A stretch of 64,000 nt of DNA from Tsukamurella conjunctivitidis (GCF_007858475.1 NZ_VIGX01000003.1:1-64000), one strand, 5' to 3'; positions 1 through 11,013 are shown, counted from the stretch's first letter. A program made the numbers and translations. Notes: a model not told the origin generated them from the letters alone.

Positions 1-65
1 TCCCGGGCAACCCGGACCACATCATCACGGAACTCTTTCGGATAAGGCTTAGGCACAGTAGTCAT
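1..65 (-). CDS. IS3-family transposase OrfA, N-terminal fragment (continues outside window)
   Basis: The frame from ATG at 65 reads MTTVPKPYPKEFRDD followed by VVRVAR. This is the opening of the helix-turn-helix OrfA (HTH_Tnp_1) of a large group of actinobacterial IS3 elements. OrfA binds the element ends and is normally fused by frameshift to the DDE integrase OrfB. Only 21 codons are in the window, so completeness and activity cannot be judged. The family call rests on this short but characteristic N-terminus. Confidence 0.75.
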   Translation of the reverse strand, partial: MTTVPKPYPKEFRDDVVRVAR

Positions 66-180
66 CCTTCCAGGCCGCCCTCCCGGGGCAAGCCAGATCA
101 GATGTCACCTAACCGTGCACCAGTCCCCACCTGAAAAATAGCCACTGGACTGCACTTATTGCGGCTACTACGGATCCTCT
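1..180 (-). mobile_element. End of an IS3-family insertion sequence (partial)
   Basis: The first 65 bases encode, on the minus strand, the N-terminus of an IS3-type OrfA. The following 100 or so bases are non-coding and less GC-rich (for example an A/T run near 133-140), as expected for the left end of such an element. The terminal inverted repeat and target duplication cannot be placed because the other end lies outside the window, so the right boundary given here is approximate. The element sits only a few bases past the sufT stop codon. Confidence 0.6.
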
Positions 181-186
181 GAGGAG

Positions 187-567
187 CTAGACGGTGAAGC
201 CCAGGGCGCGCAGCTGCTCGCGACCGTCGTCGGTGATCTTGTCCGGGCCCCACGGCGGCAGCCAGACCCAATTGATCTTGGCGTCGGTCGCCAGGCCCGA
301 CGAGACCAGCGCGGCGCGGGTCTGATCCTCGATGACGTCCTGCAGCGGGCAGGCCGCCGAGGTGAGGGTCATGTCGATGAGGACCGAGGCGTCGTCCTCG
401 ACCTTGAGGTCGTAGACCAACCCGAGATCGACCACGTTGATGCCCAGCTCGGGGTCGACGACGTCGCGCATGGCCTCTTCGACGTCGAAGAGGGTGGGCA
501 GGTTCAGCGGGTTGTCCGCCGCGCCGGCCGCGGCGCTCCGGTCGGTCTCAGCAGCGTTCTCGCTCAT
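187..567 (-). CDS. sufT: SufT, DUF59/MIP18-family iron-sulfur assembly factor
   Basis: A 126-residue protein of the DUF59 (MIP18/SufT) family, thought to help load iron-sulfur clusters into target proteins in the cytosol. The domain begins near residue 28, with the conserved acidic DPE at 38-40, a DLGLVYDL stretch at 47-54, and the reactive cysteine C73 in a TSAACPLQD context. The N-terminal 25 residues are Ala/Asp-rich and variable. It is the last gene of the suf operon, and its ATG overlaps the sufU stop codon (ATGA), as in mycobacteria where the orthologue (Rv1466) closes the operon. Confidence 0.9.
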   Translation of the reverse strand: MSENAAETDRSAAAGAADNPLNLPTLFDVEEAMRDVVDPELGINVVDLGLVYDLKVEDDASVLIDMTLTSAACPLQDVIEDQTRAALVSSGLATDAKINWVWLPPWGPDKITDDGREQLRALGFTV

Positions 568-1021
568 GCCGTCTTCTCCTCCGAGTCGATGATCTGGGAC
601 AGGGCGTCCTTGAACGCCATCCAGCCGAGCAGCGCGCACTTCACGCGCGCGGGGTATTTGGAGACGCCGACGAACGCGATGCCGTCGCCGATGAGGTCCT
701 CGTCGCCCTCGACCTGCCCCCGCGACTGCAGCATCTCGGTGTAGGCCTGCAGCATCTTCAGTGCCTCGCCGACGGGCTCGCCGATCACCTGGTCGGTGAG
801 GACCGAGGTCGAGGCCTGCGAGATGGAGCAGCCCTGACCGTCGTACGAGACGTCGACGACGGTCTCGCGATCGTCGGAAAGGCGGACGCGCAGTGTGACC
901 TCGTCGCCGCACGTGGGATTGACATGGTGCACCTCGGCCCCGAAGGGCTCACGCAGGCCGCGGTTGTGCGGGTGCTTGTAGTGATCCAGGATCACGTCCT
1001 GGTACATCTGCTCCATGCGCA

Positions 1022-1022
<1 letters not shown>
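564..1022 (-). CDS. sufU: SufU, zinc-dependent sulfur acceptor of the SUF system
   Basis: A 152-residue SufU/IscU-like protein. In Gram-positive bacteria SufU accepts persulfide sulfur from SufS and passes it to SufBCD. Three cysteines and an aspartate of the Zn/sulfur site are visible: C38 and D40 (NPTCGDE), C65 (DGQGCSIS) and C129 (RVKCALLGW). The SufU-specific insertion between the second and third cysteines is present. The start chosen is the ATG at 1022 that overlaps the sufS stop (ATGA); an alternative ATG lies two codons downstream. Confidence 0.95.
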
Positions 1023-3060
<2,038 letters not shown>

Positions 3061-3078
3061 AATGATTCCCTATCAGTC

Positions 3079-4254
3079 TTAGACGCCGGCGGTGGCGAGT
3101 TCGTTCTCGATGGCTGCGGAGAGCCGCTCACGCAGCTCGGGGACGGAGATCCGGTCGATCAGCTCCTGGAAGAAGCCACGCACGACCAAGCGGCGGGCCT
3201 CGTCCTCGGGGATGCCGCGCGAGCGCAGGTAGAACAGCTGCTCGTCGTCGAACCGCCCGGTGGCGCTGGCGTGACCCGCGCCCTCGATCTCGCCGGTCTC
3301 GATCTCCAGGTTCGGCACCGAGTCGGCGCGGGCACCGTCGGTCAGGACCAGGTTGCGGTTGAGCTCGAAGGTGTCGGTGCCCTCGGCCTCGGCGCGGATC
3401 AGCACGTCGCCGACCCACACGGTGTGCGCGTCGGGGAGCTTCGAGGACGGATCGCCCTGCAGGGCGCCCTTGTAGATCACGTTGGACTTGCAGTTGGGCA
3501 CGGAGTGGTCGACCAACAGGCGCTGCTCGAGGTGCTGTCCGGCGTCGGCGAAGTACAGGCCGAAGAGCTCGGCGTTGCCTCCGGGCGCGTCGAACTGCAC
3601 GCGCGGGGTCATGCGGACCAGCTCGCCGCCCAGCTGCACCGCGAAGTGCCGGACGTGCGCGTCGCGCCCGACCCGCACGTGGTGCTGGGTGACCCAGACG
3701 GCGTCGTCGGCGAAGTCCTGCGCGTCAATGATCTGCAGCGACGCACCATCGCCCAGGATGACTTCGACGTTCTCGGCGACCGTGCCCGAGCCGGTGTGGT
3801 CGAGCACGACGACGGCGCGGGCGTGCCGCTCGAGCCGCACCTGGATGTGCGTGAACGCGGTCTTCCCCTCGCCGGGGCCGGCGATGCGGACGAAGACGGG
3901 CTCCGCTACCTCGGCCTCCTTGGCGACGGTGAGCACGAACGCCTCCGTCATGGACGTGAAGGCCTGCGCCGCGACGCGGTCGAACGGCGTGCCGCCCTGA
4001 CCGAGACGCTCGTCGCCCTTGGCGACGGTCTCGAAGGCCACGCCCTCGGGCGCCGCGTCGACGGTCGCGGTCACGGCACCGTCGGCCTGGGCCGACCCGT
4101 CGTGCAGGCCCCGCAGGCGGCGCAGCGGGGTGAACCGCCACGCCTCGTCGCGGTGACTAGGGACCTCGAAGGCCGCGGCGTCGAACGAGGTGAACAGCTC
4201 ACCCTTGTTCGCGACGGGGTGGGCCTCGACGGCCTCGTTGAGAGTGTTCGTCAT
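3079..4254 (-). CDS. sufD: SufD, scaffold subunit of the SufBCD complex
   Basis: A 391-residue SufD, the partner of SufB in the SufBC2D scaffold. The beta-helix core and C-terminal helical region with a DDEQLFYLRSRGIPEDEARRL-type motif, shared with SufB, are present. The start [10 protein letters not shown] is the ATG overlapping the sufB stop by one base (TGATG). The frame stays open upstream inside sufB, but that part is non-homologous. Position between sufB and sufC is standard for actinobacteria. Confidence 0.95.
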   Translation of the reverse strand: MTNTLNEAVEAHPVANKGELFTSFDAAAFEVPSHRDEAWRFTPLRRLRGLHDGSAQADGAVTATVDAAPEGVAFETVAKGDERLGQGGTPFDRVAAQAFTSMTEAFVLTVAKEAEVAEPVFVRIAGPGEGKTAFTHIQVRLERHARAVVVLDHTGSGTVAENVEVILGDGASLQIIDAQDFADDAVWVTQHHVRVGRDAHVRHFAVQLGGELVRMTPRVQFDAPGGNAELFGLYFADAGQHLEQRLLVDHSVPNCKSNVIYKGALQGDPSSKLPDAHTVWVGDVLIRAEAEGTDTFELNRNLVLTDGARADSVPNLEIETGEIEGAGHASATGRFDDEQLFYLRSRGIPEDEARRLVVRGFFQELIDRISVPELRERLSAAIENELATAGV

Positions 4255-5684
4255 CAGCCCACGGACCCTTCCATCTGCAGCTCGATCAGGCGGTTCAGCT
4301 CGAGCGCGTACTCCATCGGCAGCTCCTTGGCGATGGGCTCGACGAAGCCGCGCACCACCATCGCCATGGCCTCGTCCTCGGTGAGGCCGCGGCTCATCAG
4401 GTAGAAGAGCTGGTCGTCGGAGACCTTCGAGACGGTGGCCTCGTGGCCCATCGTCACGTCGTCCTCGCGGATGTCGACGTACGGGTACGTGTCCGAGCGG
4501 GAGATCGTGTCGACCAGCAGCGCGTCGCACTTCACGGTGGAGCGGCTGCCGTGCGCGCCCTTGTTGATCTGGATCAGGCCGCGGTAGCTGGCCCGGCCGC
4601 CGCCGCGGGCCACCGACTTGCTGACGATGTTGCTCGACGTGTTCGGCGCGAAGTGCACCATCTTCGAGCCCGTGTCCTGGTGCTGGCCCTCGCCGGCGAA
4701 CGCCACGGAGAGCACCTCACCCTTGGCGTGCTCGCCCATCATCCACACGGCCGGGTACTTCATGGTGACCTTGGAGCCGATATTGCCGTCGATCCACTCC
4801 ATGGTGGCGCCGGCCTCGGCCTTAGCGCGCTTGGTGACCAGGTTGTAGACGTTGTTCGACCAGTTCTGGATGGTCGTGTAGCGGCAGCGGCCGCCCTTCT
4901 TGACGACGATCTCGACGACAGCGGAATGCAGCGAGTCCGACTTGTAGATCGGCGCGGTGCAGCCCTCGACGTAGTGCACGTAGGCGTCCTCGTCGACGAT
5001 GATCAGCGTGCGCTCGAACTGGCCCATGTTCTCGGTGTTGATCCGGAAGTAGGCCTGCAGCGGGATGTCCACGTGGACGCCCTTGGGCACGTAGATGAAC
5101 GAGCCGCCCGACCACACCGCGGTGTTCAGCGCGGAGAACTTATTGTCGCCCGCGGGGATCACCGAGCCGAAGTACTCCTCGAAGAGCTCCGGGTGCTCAC
5201 GCAGACCGGTGTCGGTGTCCATGAAGATGACACCCTTCTCCTCCAGGTCCTCACGGATCGAGTGGTAGACGACCTCGGACTCGTACTGCGCGGCGACGCC
5301 GGCGACGAGGCGCTGCTTCTCCGCCTCGGGGATGCCGAGCTTGTCGTAGGTGTTCTTGATGTCCTCGGGCAGGTCCTCCCAGGACTCGGCCTGCTTCTCC
5401 GAGGAGCGCACGAAGTACTTGATGTTGTCGAAGTCGATGCCGTCGAGGTCACTGCCCCACGTGGGCATCGGCTTCTTCTCGAAGATGCTCAGGGCCTTGA
5501 GGCGCTGCTGCAGCATCCACTCCGACTCGTTCTTCTTCGCGGAGATGTCGGCGACCACGGCCTCGGAGAGGCCGCGCTGCGCCGAGGCGCCGGCGGCGTC
5601 GGAATCGTGCCAGCCGTAGCCGTAGGTTCCCAGGGACGCAATGGTCTCCTCCTGGGACAGCGGGCCGTTCTCGACCGTTGTCAT
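4254..5684 (-). CDS. sufB: SufB, cluster-assembly scaffold subunit
   Basis: A 476-residue SufB, the main scaffold on which new Fe-S clusters form. The conserved [11 protein letters not shown] segment, [20 protein letters not shown] and the C-terminal [19 protein letters not shown] are clear. No intein interrupts it, unlike SufB (Rv1461) of M. tuberculosis, where this gene carries one; the reading frame here is continuous. An AGGAG ribosome site lies inside the end of sufR, and the ATG overlaps the sufR stop (ATGA). Confidence 0.97.
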   Translation of the reverse strand: MTTVENGPLSQEETIASLGTYGYGWHDSDAAGASAQRGLSEAVVADISAKKNESEWMLQQRLKALSIFEKKPMPTWGSDLDGIDFDNIKYFVRSSEKQAESWEDLPEDIKNTYDKLGIPEAEKQRLVAGVAAQYESEVVYHSIREDLEEKGVIFMDTDTGLREHPELFEEYFGSVIPAGDNKFSALNTAVWSGGSFIYVPKGVHVDIPLQAYFRINTENMGQFERTLIIVDEDAYVHYVEGCTAPIYKSDSLHSAVVEIVVKKGGRCRYTTIQNWSNNVYNLVTKRAKAEAGATMEWIDGNIGSKVTMKYPAVWMMGEHAKGEVLSVAFAGEGQHQDTGSKMVHFAPNTSSNIVSKSVARGGGRASYRGLIQINKGAHGSRSTVKCDALLVDTISRSDTYPYVDIREDDVTMGHEATVSKVSDDQLFYLMSRGLTEDEAMAMVVRGFVEPIAKELPMEYALELNRLIELQMEGSVG

Positions 5685-6367
5685 CGAAGCTCCTTAGCGG
5701 GTTGCTCGCGGACCACGCGCTCGAGGGGCACGTGGGTGGTGCATGCGCGGTCACCATTGGCGATGGTGGCCAAACGCTGTACATGAGTTCCCAACGCCTG
5801 CTCGATCGCCGAAATTTCGGCCTCGCACAGTTCGGGGAACTCGGCTGCGACCTCCGACACCGGGCAGTGGTGCTGGCAGATCTGGACGCCGTTGCCCACT
5901 TCTCGGGCATCGGCGGAGAATCCGGCGTCCGAAAGCGACGCCGCGATCCTACGGGCACCGTCCGCCGGGTCCGCGGACTCGGTGGGGCTGATGGTGCCGA
6001 TGGCCTGCTCGGCCCGGCGGCGCGCGAAGGTGCGCACCGCCTCCTCGCCGCCGACCTCGCGCAGAGCGCGGAGGGCGTCGACCGCCAGGGCGTCGTAGCC
6101 CTGGCCGAGGCGCCGCCGCCCGGAGGGCGTGAGCAGGAACTCCTTCGCGGGACGTCCCCGCCCCCGGCCGCCCAGGCCCGACGGTGGCGCCACCGTCACG
6201 TCGCCCGCCTCGAGCAGATTGTCGAGGTGACGGCGCACGGCGGTGGTCGTGATCCCCAGGGCCTCGCCGATATCGGCCGCGGTGGCCTGGCCCCGGTTCA
6301 TGAGCAGCCCGACCACGGCGTCGCGGGTGTCCCCGTCACGCTGCGCCTCGTGCTGCTCGTTTTTCAC
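5681..6367 (-). CDS. sufR: SufR, iron-sulfur-sensing repressor of the suf operon
   Basis: A 228-residue winged-helix (ArsR/DeoR-like) regulator. The N-terminal HTH spans roughly 15-75 ([24 protein letters not shown]). The C-terminal half carries the cluster ligands in [22 protein letters not shown], spaced C-x3-C-x12-C, as in actinobacterial SufR. Holo-SufR represses suf and apo-SufR releases it. The GTG at 6367 is chosen because an operator-like site and a weak -10 lie directly before it; the frame remains open further upstream. First gene of the operon and divergent from mptB. Confidence 0.92.
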   Translation of the reverse strand: MKNEQHEAQRDGDTRDAVVGLLMNRGQATAADIGEALGITTTAVRRHLDNLLEAGDVTVAPPSGLGGRGRGRPAKEFLLTPSGRRRLGQGYDALAVDALRALREVGGEEAVRTFARRRAEQAIGTISPTESADPADGARRIAASLSDAGFSADAREVGNGVQICQHHCPVSEVAAEFPELCEAEISAIEQALGTHVQRLATIANGDRACTTHVPLERVVREQPAKELR

Positions 6368-6378
6368 AACACGATTGT
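6364..6378 (-). promoter_or_regulatory. Candidate SufR operator overlapping the sufR start
   Basis: On the minus strand the bases read ACAAT-CGTGT-TGTGA. The mycobacterial SufR operator is described as ACACT-N5-TGTGA, so this differs at one position. It overlaps a possible -10 (AACAAT) and the GTG start of sufR, a position suited to autorepression. The match is from memory of the published motif and is not a computed score. Confidence 0.5.
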
Positions 6379-6403
6379 TTCTTAATTCGCCCGGCACTTC
6401 CAG

Positions 6404-6422
6404 CAAGGTCAGGCTAAGCTCA
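6404..6422 (+). promoter_or_regulatory. Candidate IdeR/DtxR iron box between sufR and mptB
   Basis: CAAGGTCAGGCTAAGCTCA matches the DtxR/IdeR 19-mer consensus TTAGGTTAGGCTAACCTAA at 14 of 19 positions, including the central AGGCTAA. It lies 37-55 bases before the sufR GTG and 49-67 before the mptB GTG. It would be upstream of the -35 of a leaderless sufR transcript. Confidence 0.45.
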
Positions 6423-6457
6423 GCGCCGTCCTGCGTCGGAACGCACCGGCCACCGTC

Positions 6458-6463
6458 TACTCT
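6458..6463 (+). promoter_or_regulatory. -10 box of a probable leaderless mptB promoter
   Basis: TACTCT (TAnnnT type) ends seven bases before the GTG of mptB, and no Shine-Dalgarno sequence precedes that GTG. This is the usual geometry of leaderless actinobacterial transcripts, with transcription starting at the G of GTG. Confidence 0.5.
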
Positions 6464-6470
6464 TGCGGAC

Positions 6471-8267
6471 GTGCGCGCTACCCCCTCCGTCCCCGCTCCC
6501 GTGCGCACGTTCGCGGATTACCTGGGCCTGACCAGGCCCGGCGGGGCCCCGTCGAGTATCGCGGCCGAGGGCCCGGGCGGCACCGTGAACCGCCTGCACA
6601 CCGACGAGCAGCAGTACCCGGACCTGAATCCGCAGGAGAAGCGGACCGTCCGGAGGATCGCGACCTTCGGCGGCGTCGGCGCCGTGCTCATCGCCTTCGG
6701 TGCGCTGGGCGTGGGCTCGTTCCCTGTGGTGCAGAACCCCATCGCCGGACGCCGGCTGATCGGCCTGATGTTCCGGATGCAGTCCACGGCGCTCACGGTG
6801 ACCATGGTCGGCACCGCGATGCTGATGATCGCGTGGGTGCTGCTGCGCCGGTACACCATCGGCTACCTCAACCCGAACGCGCACGCCGAGCCCGCGCCGC
6901 CGCGCCGGCTCACCCGCCGCGGCTTCGACCGGATCCTCGCACTGTGGGTGCTGCCCTTCCTGTTCGCGCCGCCGATGTTCAGCAAGGACGTCTACTCGTA
7001 CCTGGCGCAGTCGGAGATCACCGCCCGCGGCCTGGACCCGTACAGGATCGGGCCCGCCGCGGCGCTCGGCATCGACCACGTCTTCACCCGGTCGGTGCCC
7101 AACATCTGGCGCGACACCCCTGCCCCGTACGGGCCGCTGTTCCTCTACCTGGGCCGCGGCATCACCTGGCTGACCGGCGAGAACGTCGTCGCCGGGGTGG
7201 TCCTGCACCGGGTCCTCGCCCTCGTCGGCGTGGCGATGATCGTGTGGGCACTCCCCCGCCTCGCCCGCCGCTGCGGCGTCAACGAGGTGGCCGCGCTGTG
7301 GCTCGGCGCCGCGAACCCGCTGGTGATCTTCCATCTCATCGCGGGCATCCACAACGAGGCCCTGATGCTCGGCATGATGCTCGTCGGGATGGAGTGGGCG
7401 CTCCGCGCGATCGACTCCGGCCTCCCGTTCCTGCACGGCCTCGCCCCGACTCGGGCCGGCGGACTCCTCACCGCGGGCGCCGCGATGATCGCACTGTCGG
7501 GACTGATCAAGATCACGTCCGTGCTGGCCCTGGGCTTCATCGGCATGGCCCTCGCGCGGCGGCTGGGCGGCGGCTTCCCCAACATCGGCGGGCGCCTGAA
7601 GGACTGGCGGACCGCGCTCTCCGAATGGAGACCGAACGCCGGCCGTACCATGCTCGCGCTCGCGACGTCCGCCGGATTCCTCGTGGTCGTCCTCGTGGTC
7701 GTCGTGGTCGCCGTCTGCCAGACGACGGGGCTCGGCTACGGCTGGCTCGACGCCGGCACCCTGGGCACGGCCAACAAGGTCCGCTCGTGGCTGTCCATCC
7801 CGACGGTGCTGGGCCTGGGCACGGGCCAGGTGGGCGTGCTGCTCGGACTCGGCGACCACACGACCGCGATCCTCGCGATCACCCGTCCGATCGCCGCCGC
7901 ACTCGCCGCCGTGATCGTGCTGCGCATGCTCATCGCGACCCTCTCCGGCCGGATCCACCCCGTGGGCTCGCTCGGCATCTCGATGGCGGCCCTGGTTCTG
8001 CTCTTCCCGGTCGTCCAGCCCTGGTACCTGCTCTGGGCCATCGTCCCGCTCGCGGCGTGGGCCACCGCCCCCGGATTCCGCCTGGCAGCCGTGATCGTCT
8101 CGAGCGTGATCTCCGTGATGCTCATGCCCAACGGCGGCGAGATCGAGCCCTACGTGATCGCCAAGGCGGGGATGTCGACGGTGGTCATCGTCGCGCTGGC
8201 CGTCTACCTGGCCTTCGAACTCCCCCGCCACCGCGAACGGCGCCGTCGCAGCGGCCGAGTAGTCTGA
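6471..8267 (+). CDS. mptB: MptB-type alpha-(1->6)-mannopyranosyltransferase (GT-C, membrane)
   Basis: A 598-residue polytopic membrane protein of the polyprenyl-phosphomannose-dependent GT-C family (MptA/MptB). These enzymes extend the alpha-1,6-mannan core of lipomannan and lipoarabinomannan on the outer face of the membrane. A cytosolic N-terminus of about 60 residues is followed by at least 12 hydrophobic segments. An acidic loop motif FSKDVYSYLAQ follows the third segment, and RPHxxAxP-like loops are seen later. Divergence from sufR matches Rv1459c/Rv1460. The GTG start at 6471 is supported by the leaderless -10 box. Confidence 0.88.
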   Translation: MRATPSVPAPVRTFADYLGLTRPGGAPSSIAAEGPGGTVNRLHTDEQQYPDLNPQEKRTVRRIATFGGVGAVLIAFGALGVGSFPVVQNPIAGRRLIGLMFRMQSTALTVTMVGTAMLMIAWVLLRRYTIGYLNPNAHAEPAPPRRLTRRGFDRILALWVLPFLFAPPMFSKDVYSYLAQSEITARGLDPYRIGPAAALGIDHVFTRSVPNIWRDTPAPYGPLFLYLGRGITWLTGENVVAGVVLHRVLALVGVAMIVWALPRLARRCGVNEVAALWLGAANPLVIFHLIAGIHNEALMLGMMLVGMEWALRAIDSGLPFLHGLAPTRAGGLLTAGAAMIALSGLIKITSVLALGFIGMALARRLGGGFPNIGGRLKDWRTALSEWRPNAGRTMLALATSAGFLVVVLVVVVVAVCQTTGLGYGWLDAGTLGTANKVRSWLSIPTVLGLGTGQVGVLLGLGDHTTAILAITRPIAAALAAVIVLRMLIATLSGRIHPVGSLGISMAALVLLFPVVQPWYLLWAIVPLAAWATAPGFRLAAVIVSSVISVMLMPNGGEIEPYVIAKAGMSTVVIVALAVYLAFELPRHRERRRRSGRVV

Positions 8268-8273
8268 CTTCCC

Positions 8274-9206
8274 GTGCCCGCACTGTCCGCGACCTCCGTC
8301 ACCAAGCGATTCGGCGACGTCGTCGCCGTCGACGGGCTCGATCTCACCGTGGAGCGCGGCAGCGTTCTCGCCCTGCTCGGCCCCAACGGCGCCGGCAAAA
8401 CGACCACCGTCGAGCTGTGCGAGGGCTTCGACTCCCCCGACTCCGGGACCATCGAGGTGCTGGGACTCGACCCGGTCGCCGACGCGGCGCGGCTCAAGCC
8501 GCGTATCGGCGTCATGCTCCAGGGCGGCGGCGCCTACCCGGGCGCGAAGACCGGCGAGATGCTGCGGCTCGTGGCGGCCTACGCCGCGAACCCCCTCGAC
8601 CCCGACTGGCTGCTCTCCACGCTCGGCCTCACCGACGTCGTGAACGTCGGCTACCGCCGCCTCTCGGGCGGCCAGCAGCAGCGCCTCTCGCTGGCGTGCG
8701 CGCTGGTCGGACGCCCGGAACTCGTCTTCCTCGACGAGCCGACCGCGGGCCTCGACGCCCAGGCGCGCCTGCTGGTCTGGGACCTCATCGCCGCGCTGCG
8801 CCGCGACGGCGTCACGGTCCTGCTGACCACGCACCTGCTCGACGAGGCCGAGGCGCTCGCCGACCGGGTGGTCATCGTCGACCGCGGCCGCGCGGTGGCG
8901 GCGGGCACGCCGGAGGAGCTCACGCGCCACGGCGCCGAGCACGAGCTGCGGCTGACGGCACCGTCGGGACTGGACACCGCGGCGCTCGCCGCGCGACTGG
9001 GGACCGGCTTCACGGCGACCGTGGACGCGACGGACGCGCACGGCACGGTCTACGTGATCCGCGGCGGCGCGGTGACGCCGACGGTCATCGCCGACGCGAC
9101 CACGCACCTCGCCGCGCAGGGCGTACTGCTGACGGACCTGCGAGTGGGCACGCGGACCCTGCAGGACGTCTTCCTGGACCTGACCGGCCGCGACCTGAGG
9201 GGATGA
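8274..9206 (+). CDS. ABC transporter ATP-binding protein (ABC-2 exporter type)
   Basis: A 310-residue ATPase of the DrrA/CcmA class. Walker A GPNGAGKTT is near 39-47, signature LSGGQQQRLSLA, Walker B LVFLDEPTAGLD, and switch histidine in TTHLLDEAE. It has the C-terminal extension with an LQDVFLDLTGR ending typical of ABC-2 exporters. It pairs with the permease starting two bases downstream. Orthologues (Rv1458c/Rv1457c) are conserved at this place in mycobacteria with unknown substrate. GTG start; a TAGTCT box eight bases before it may give an additional leaderless transcript. Confidence 0.9.
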   Translation: MPALSATSVTKRFGDVVAVDGLDLTVERGSVLALLGPNGAGKTTTVELCEGFDSPDSGTIEVLGLDPVADAARLKPRIGVMLQGGGAYPGAKTGEMLRLVAAYAANPLDPDWLLSTLGLTDVVNVGYRRLSGGQQQRLSLACALVGRPELVFLDEPTAGLDAQARLLVWDLIAALRRDGVTVLLTTHLLDEAEALADRVVIVDRGRAVAAGTPEELTRHGAEHELRLTAPSGLDTAALAARLGTGFTATVDATDAHGTVYVIRGGAVTPTVIADATTHLAAQGVLLTDLRVGTRTLQDVFLDLTGRDLRG

Positions 9207-9207
9207 C

Positions 9208-9993
9208 GTGACCCGATCCGAGCCCCGATTCGCCCCCGGCACCTTCCTGCCGAACCCCGAGGCGGCCCGCCCCTCGGCGATGCTGGCGGCGCAGACCCGG
9301 ATGGAGCTCACGCTCCTGCTGCGCAACGGCGAGCAGTTGCTGCTCACCATGTTCATCCCGATCGCCCTGCTCATCGGCTTCGCCGTGCTGCCGATCGGCG
9401 GCGACGCGACGCGCATCGAGGCGCTCGTCCCCGCGGTCATGGCGGTGGCGGTGATGTCGACGGCGTTCACCGGCCAGGCGATCGCCGTCGGCTTCGACCG
9501 GCGGTACGGCGCGCTCAAGCGGCTCGGCGCGACACCGCTGCCCCGCTGGGGCGTCATCGGCGGCAAGACGCTGGCCGTGGTGATCGTGGTGATCCTGCAG
9601 GCCGTGATCCTCGGCGGCATCGGGCTCGCGCTGGGCTGGCGACCGGAACCCGTCGGGCTGCTGCTGTGGGTGCCGATCCTCGCGCTCGGCGTCTTCGCCT
9701 TCGCCTCGCTCGGGCTGCTGCTCGGCGGGACGCTCAAGGCCGAGATCGTGCTCGCGCTCGCGAACCTGCTGTGGTTCGTGATGGGCGCGATCGCCTCCCT
9801 CGTCGTGGTCCGCGAGCACGTGCCGGACGCGGTGCTGGTGCTCGCGCGACTGTCCCCGTCGGGCTCGCTGACCGAGGCGCTGACCCTCGCGTCGACCACG
9901 GGCGGCGTCGACTGGCTCGGCCTGACGGTGCTCGCCGCGTGGGGCGTCATCGGGTCCGCCGCGGCCGTGCGGCTGTTCCGCTTCACCGGTTAG
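9208..9993 (+). CDS. ABC-2 type transporter permease
   Basis: A 261-residue membrane protein with six hydrophobic helices, starting near residues 48-66 (LLLTMFIPIALLIGFAVL). It is the membrane partner of the ATPase immediately upstream, from which it is separated by one base. The DrrB-like arrangement, with a cytosolic N-terminus and a long loop RRYGALKRLGATPL after the second helix, is visible. Substrate unknown. Given its constant position between mptB and ctaA in this order, a role in envelope or heme/quinone export is possible, but that is inference only. Confidence 0.88.
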   Translation: MTRSEPRFAPGTFLPNPEAARPSAMLAAQTRMELTLLLRNGEQLLLTMFIPIALLIGFAVLPIGGDATRIEALVPAVMAVAVMSTAFTGQAIAVGFDRRYGALKRLGATPLPRWGVIGGKTLAVVIVVILQAVILGGIGLALGWRPEPVGLLLWVPILALGVFAFASLGLLLGGTLKAEIVLALANLLWFVMGAIASLVVVREHVPDAVLVLARLSPSGSLTEALTLASTTGGVDWLGLTVLAAWGVIGSAAAVRLFRFTG

Positions 9994-10028
9994 CCACTAC
10001 AGGTCGTAGTAGCTCCGAGCGGCCCACG

Positions 10029-10034
10029 TACGAT
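10029..10034 (+). promoter_or_regulatory. -10 box of a probable leaderless ctaA promoter
   Basis: TACGAT lies seven bases before the GTG at 10042. Because the ATG at 10033 falls inside this hexamer and has no ribosome site, the GTG is the better start for ctaA. Confidence 0.45.
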
Positions 10035-10041
10035 GATCGGC

Positions 10042-11013
10042 GTGTACCAGCTCTTCCTGCGCCTCGTCGACCGCCTGCCGCTCCCCAGCGTGAAGGCGCA
10101 GCAGCGATTCGCGCTGGCCGCGCTGCTCTCCCAGGCGCTGATCGCCGTCACCGGTTCGGTGGTGCGCGTGACCGGATCCGGGCTCGGGTGTCCCACCTGG
10201 CCCAAGTGCTTCGACGATTCGCTGCTGCCGATCCCGCAGGACGAGGTCCCGTGGTGGCATCAGGCCATCGAGTTCGGCAACCGGCAGATCGCGGTGTGGA
10301 TCGTGGTCACCACGTCGATCGCCATCGTGCTGGCCGTGACGCGGGCCCGTCGTCGCCGCGAGATCCTGGTCTACGCCTGGATCCTGCCCTTCTCGACCTT
10401 CGCCCAGGGCATCCTCGGCGGCGTCACCGTGCTCACCGGCCTGCGCTGGTGGGTCGTCGGCGCGCACATGCTGGTCTCCTGCGCCATGGTGTGGATCGCC
10501 GCCACGCTGTACGCGAAGGTCGGTGAGCCCGACGACGGCGTCGAGATCGAAGCGGCGCCCGCCGGCGCGCGGCGGCTCGTCGCCGCCTCCGCGGTGGTCA
10601 TGTCCCTCGTGCTCGCCGCCGGCGTCGTCGTGACCGCCGCGGGGCCGCACGCGGGCGACCGCACCAACCCGAAGGCCATCGACCGCCTCGACGTGTCGAT
10701 CCCCTTCCTCTCGCTCACTCACGGCCTGCTGGTGGCGGTGTACGTCGCGATCCTCGTCGGGGCGGCCGTGCTCATCATGCGGGGGCCGTCGAGCGAGGCC
10801 GTGCGCCGCCGCCTCAAGATCCTGTTCGTCGTGGTCGCGGCGCAGTCGCTCATCGGCGTGGTCCAGTACTTCACCGGAGTCCCGGCGTTGCTGGTGGTGC
10901 TGCACGTCGCGGGCGCGATGTCGGTGATCGCCGAGACCGCGATCCTCTACCGGCTGATGTCGGCGCGGGTGCTGCGCGGCTCGGACGTCACGCCGGATAA
11001 GCTGGCGGCATGA
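10042..11013 (+). CDS. ctaA: CtaA/COX15, heme A synthase
   Basis: A 323-residue, eight-helix membrane protein that oxidises the C8 methyl group of heme O to give heme A for cytochrome aa3 oxidase. The first extracellular loop has the Cys pair GLGCPTWPKCF typical of Gram-positive CtaA, and heme-ligand histidines occur in the second and later helices (WWHQAIEFGNR, THGLLVAVY, LHVAGAMSV). The partner farnesyltransferase ctaB lies 5 kb downstream. The start is GTG 10042 (leaderless); an ATG three codons upstream is the alternative. Confidence 0.92.
   Translation: MYQLFLRLVDRLPLPSVKAQQRFALAALLSQALIAVTGSVVRVTGSGLGCPTWPKCFDDSLLPIPQDEVPWWHQAIEFGNRQIAVWIVVTTSIAIVLAVTRARRRREILVYAWILPFSTFAQGILGGVTVLTGLRWWVVGAHMLVSCAMVWIAATLYAKVGEPDDGVEIEAAPAGARRLVAASAVVMSLVLAAGVVVTAAGPHAGDRTNPKAIDRLDVSIPFLSLTHGLLVAVYVAILVGAAVLIMRGPSSEAVRRRLKILFVVVAAQSLIGVVQYFTGVPALLVVLHVAGAMSVIAETAILYRLMSARVLRGSDVTPDKLAA

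Noticed and set aside
4254-5684. Intein in sufB
   Set aside because: Mycobacterial SufB often carries an intein, but this frame reads through the usual insertion region without extra sequence.
6420-9986. A 1188-codon minus-strand open frame opposite mptB and the ABC genes
   Set aside because: Its protein is low-complexity (Arg, His, Gly, Asp-rich) and lies antisense to three clearly homologous genes. Long antisense frames are common at 70% GC.
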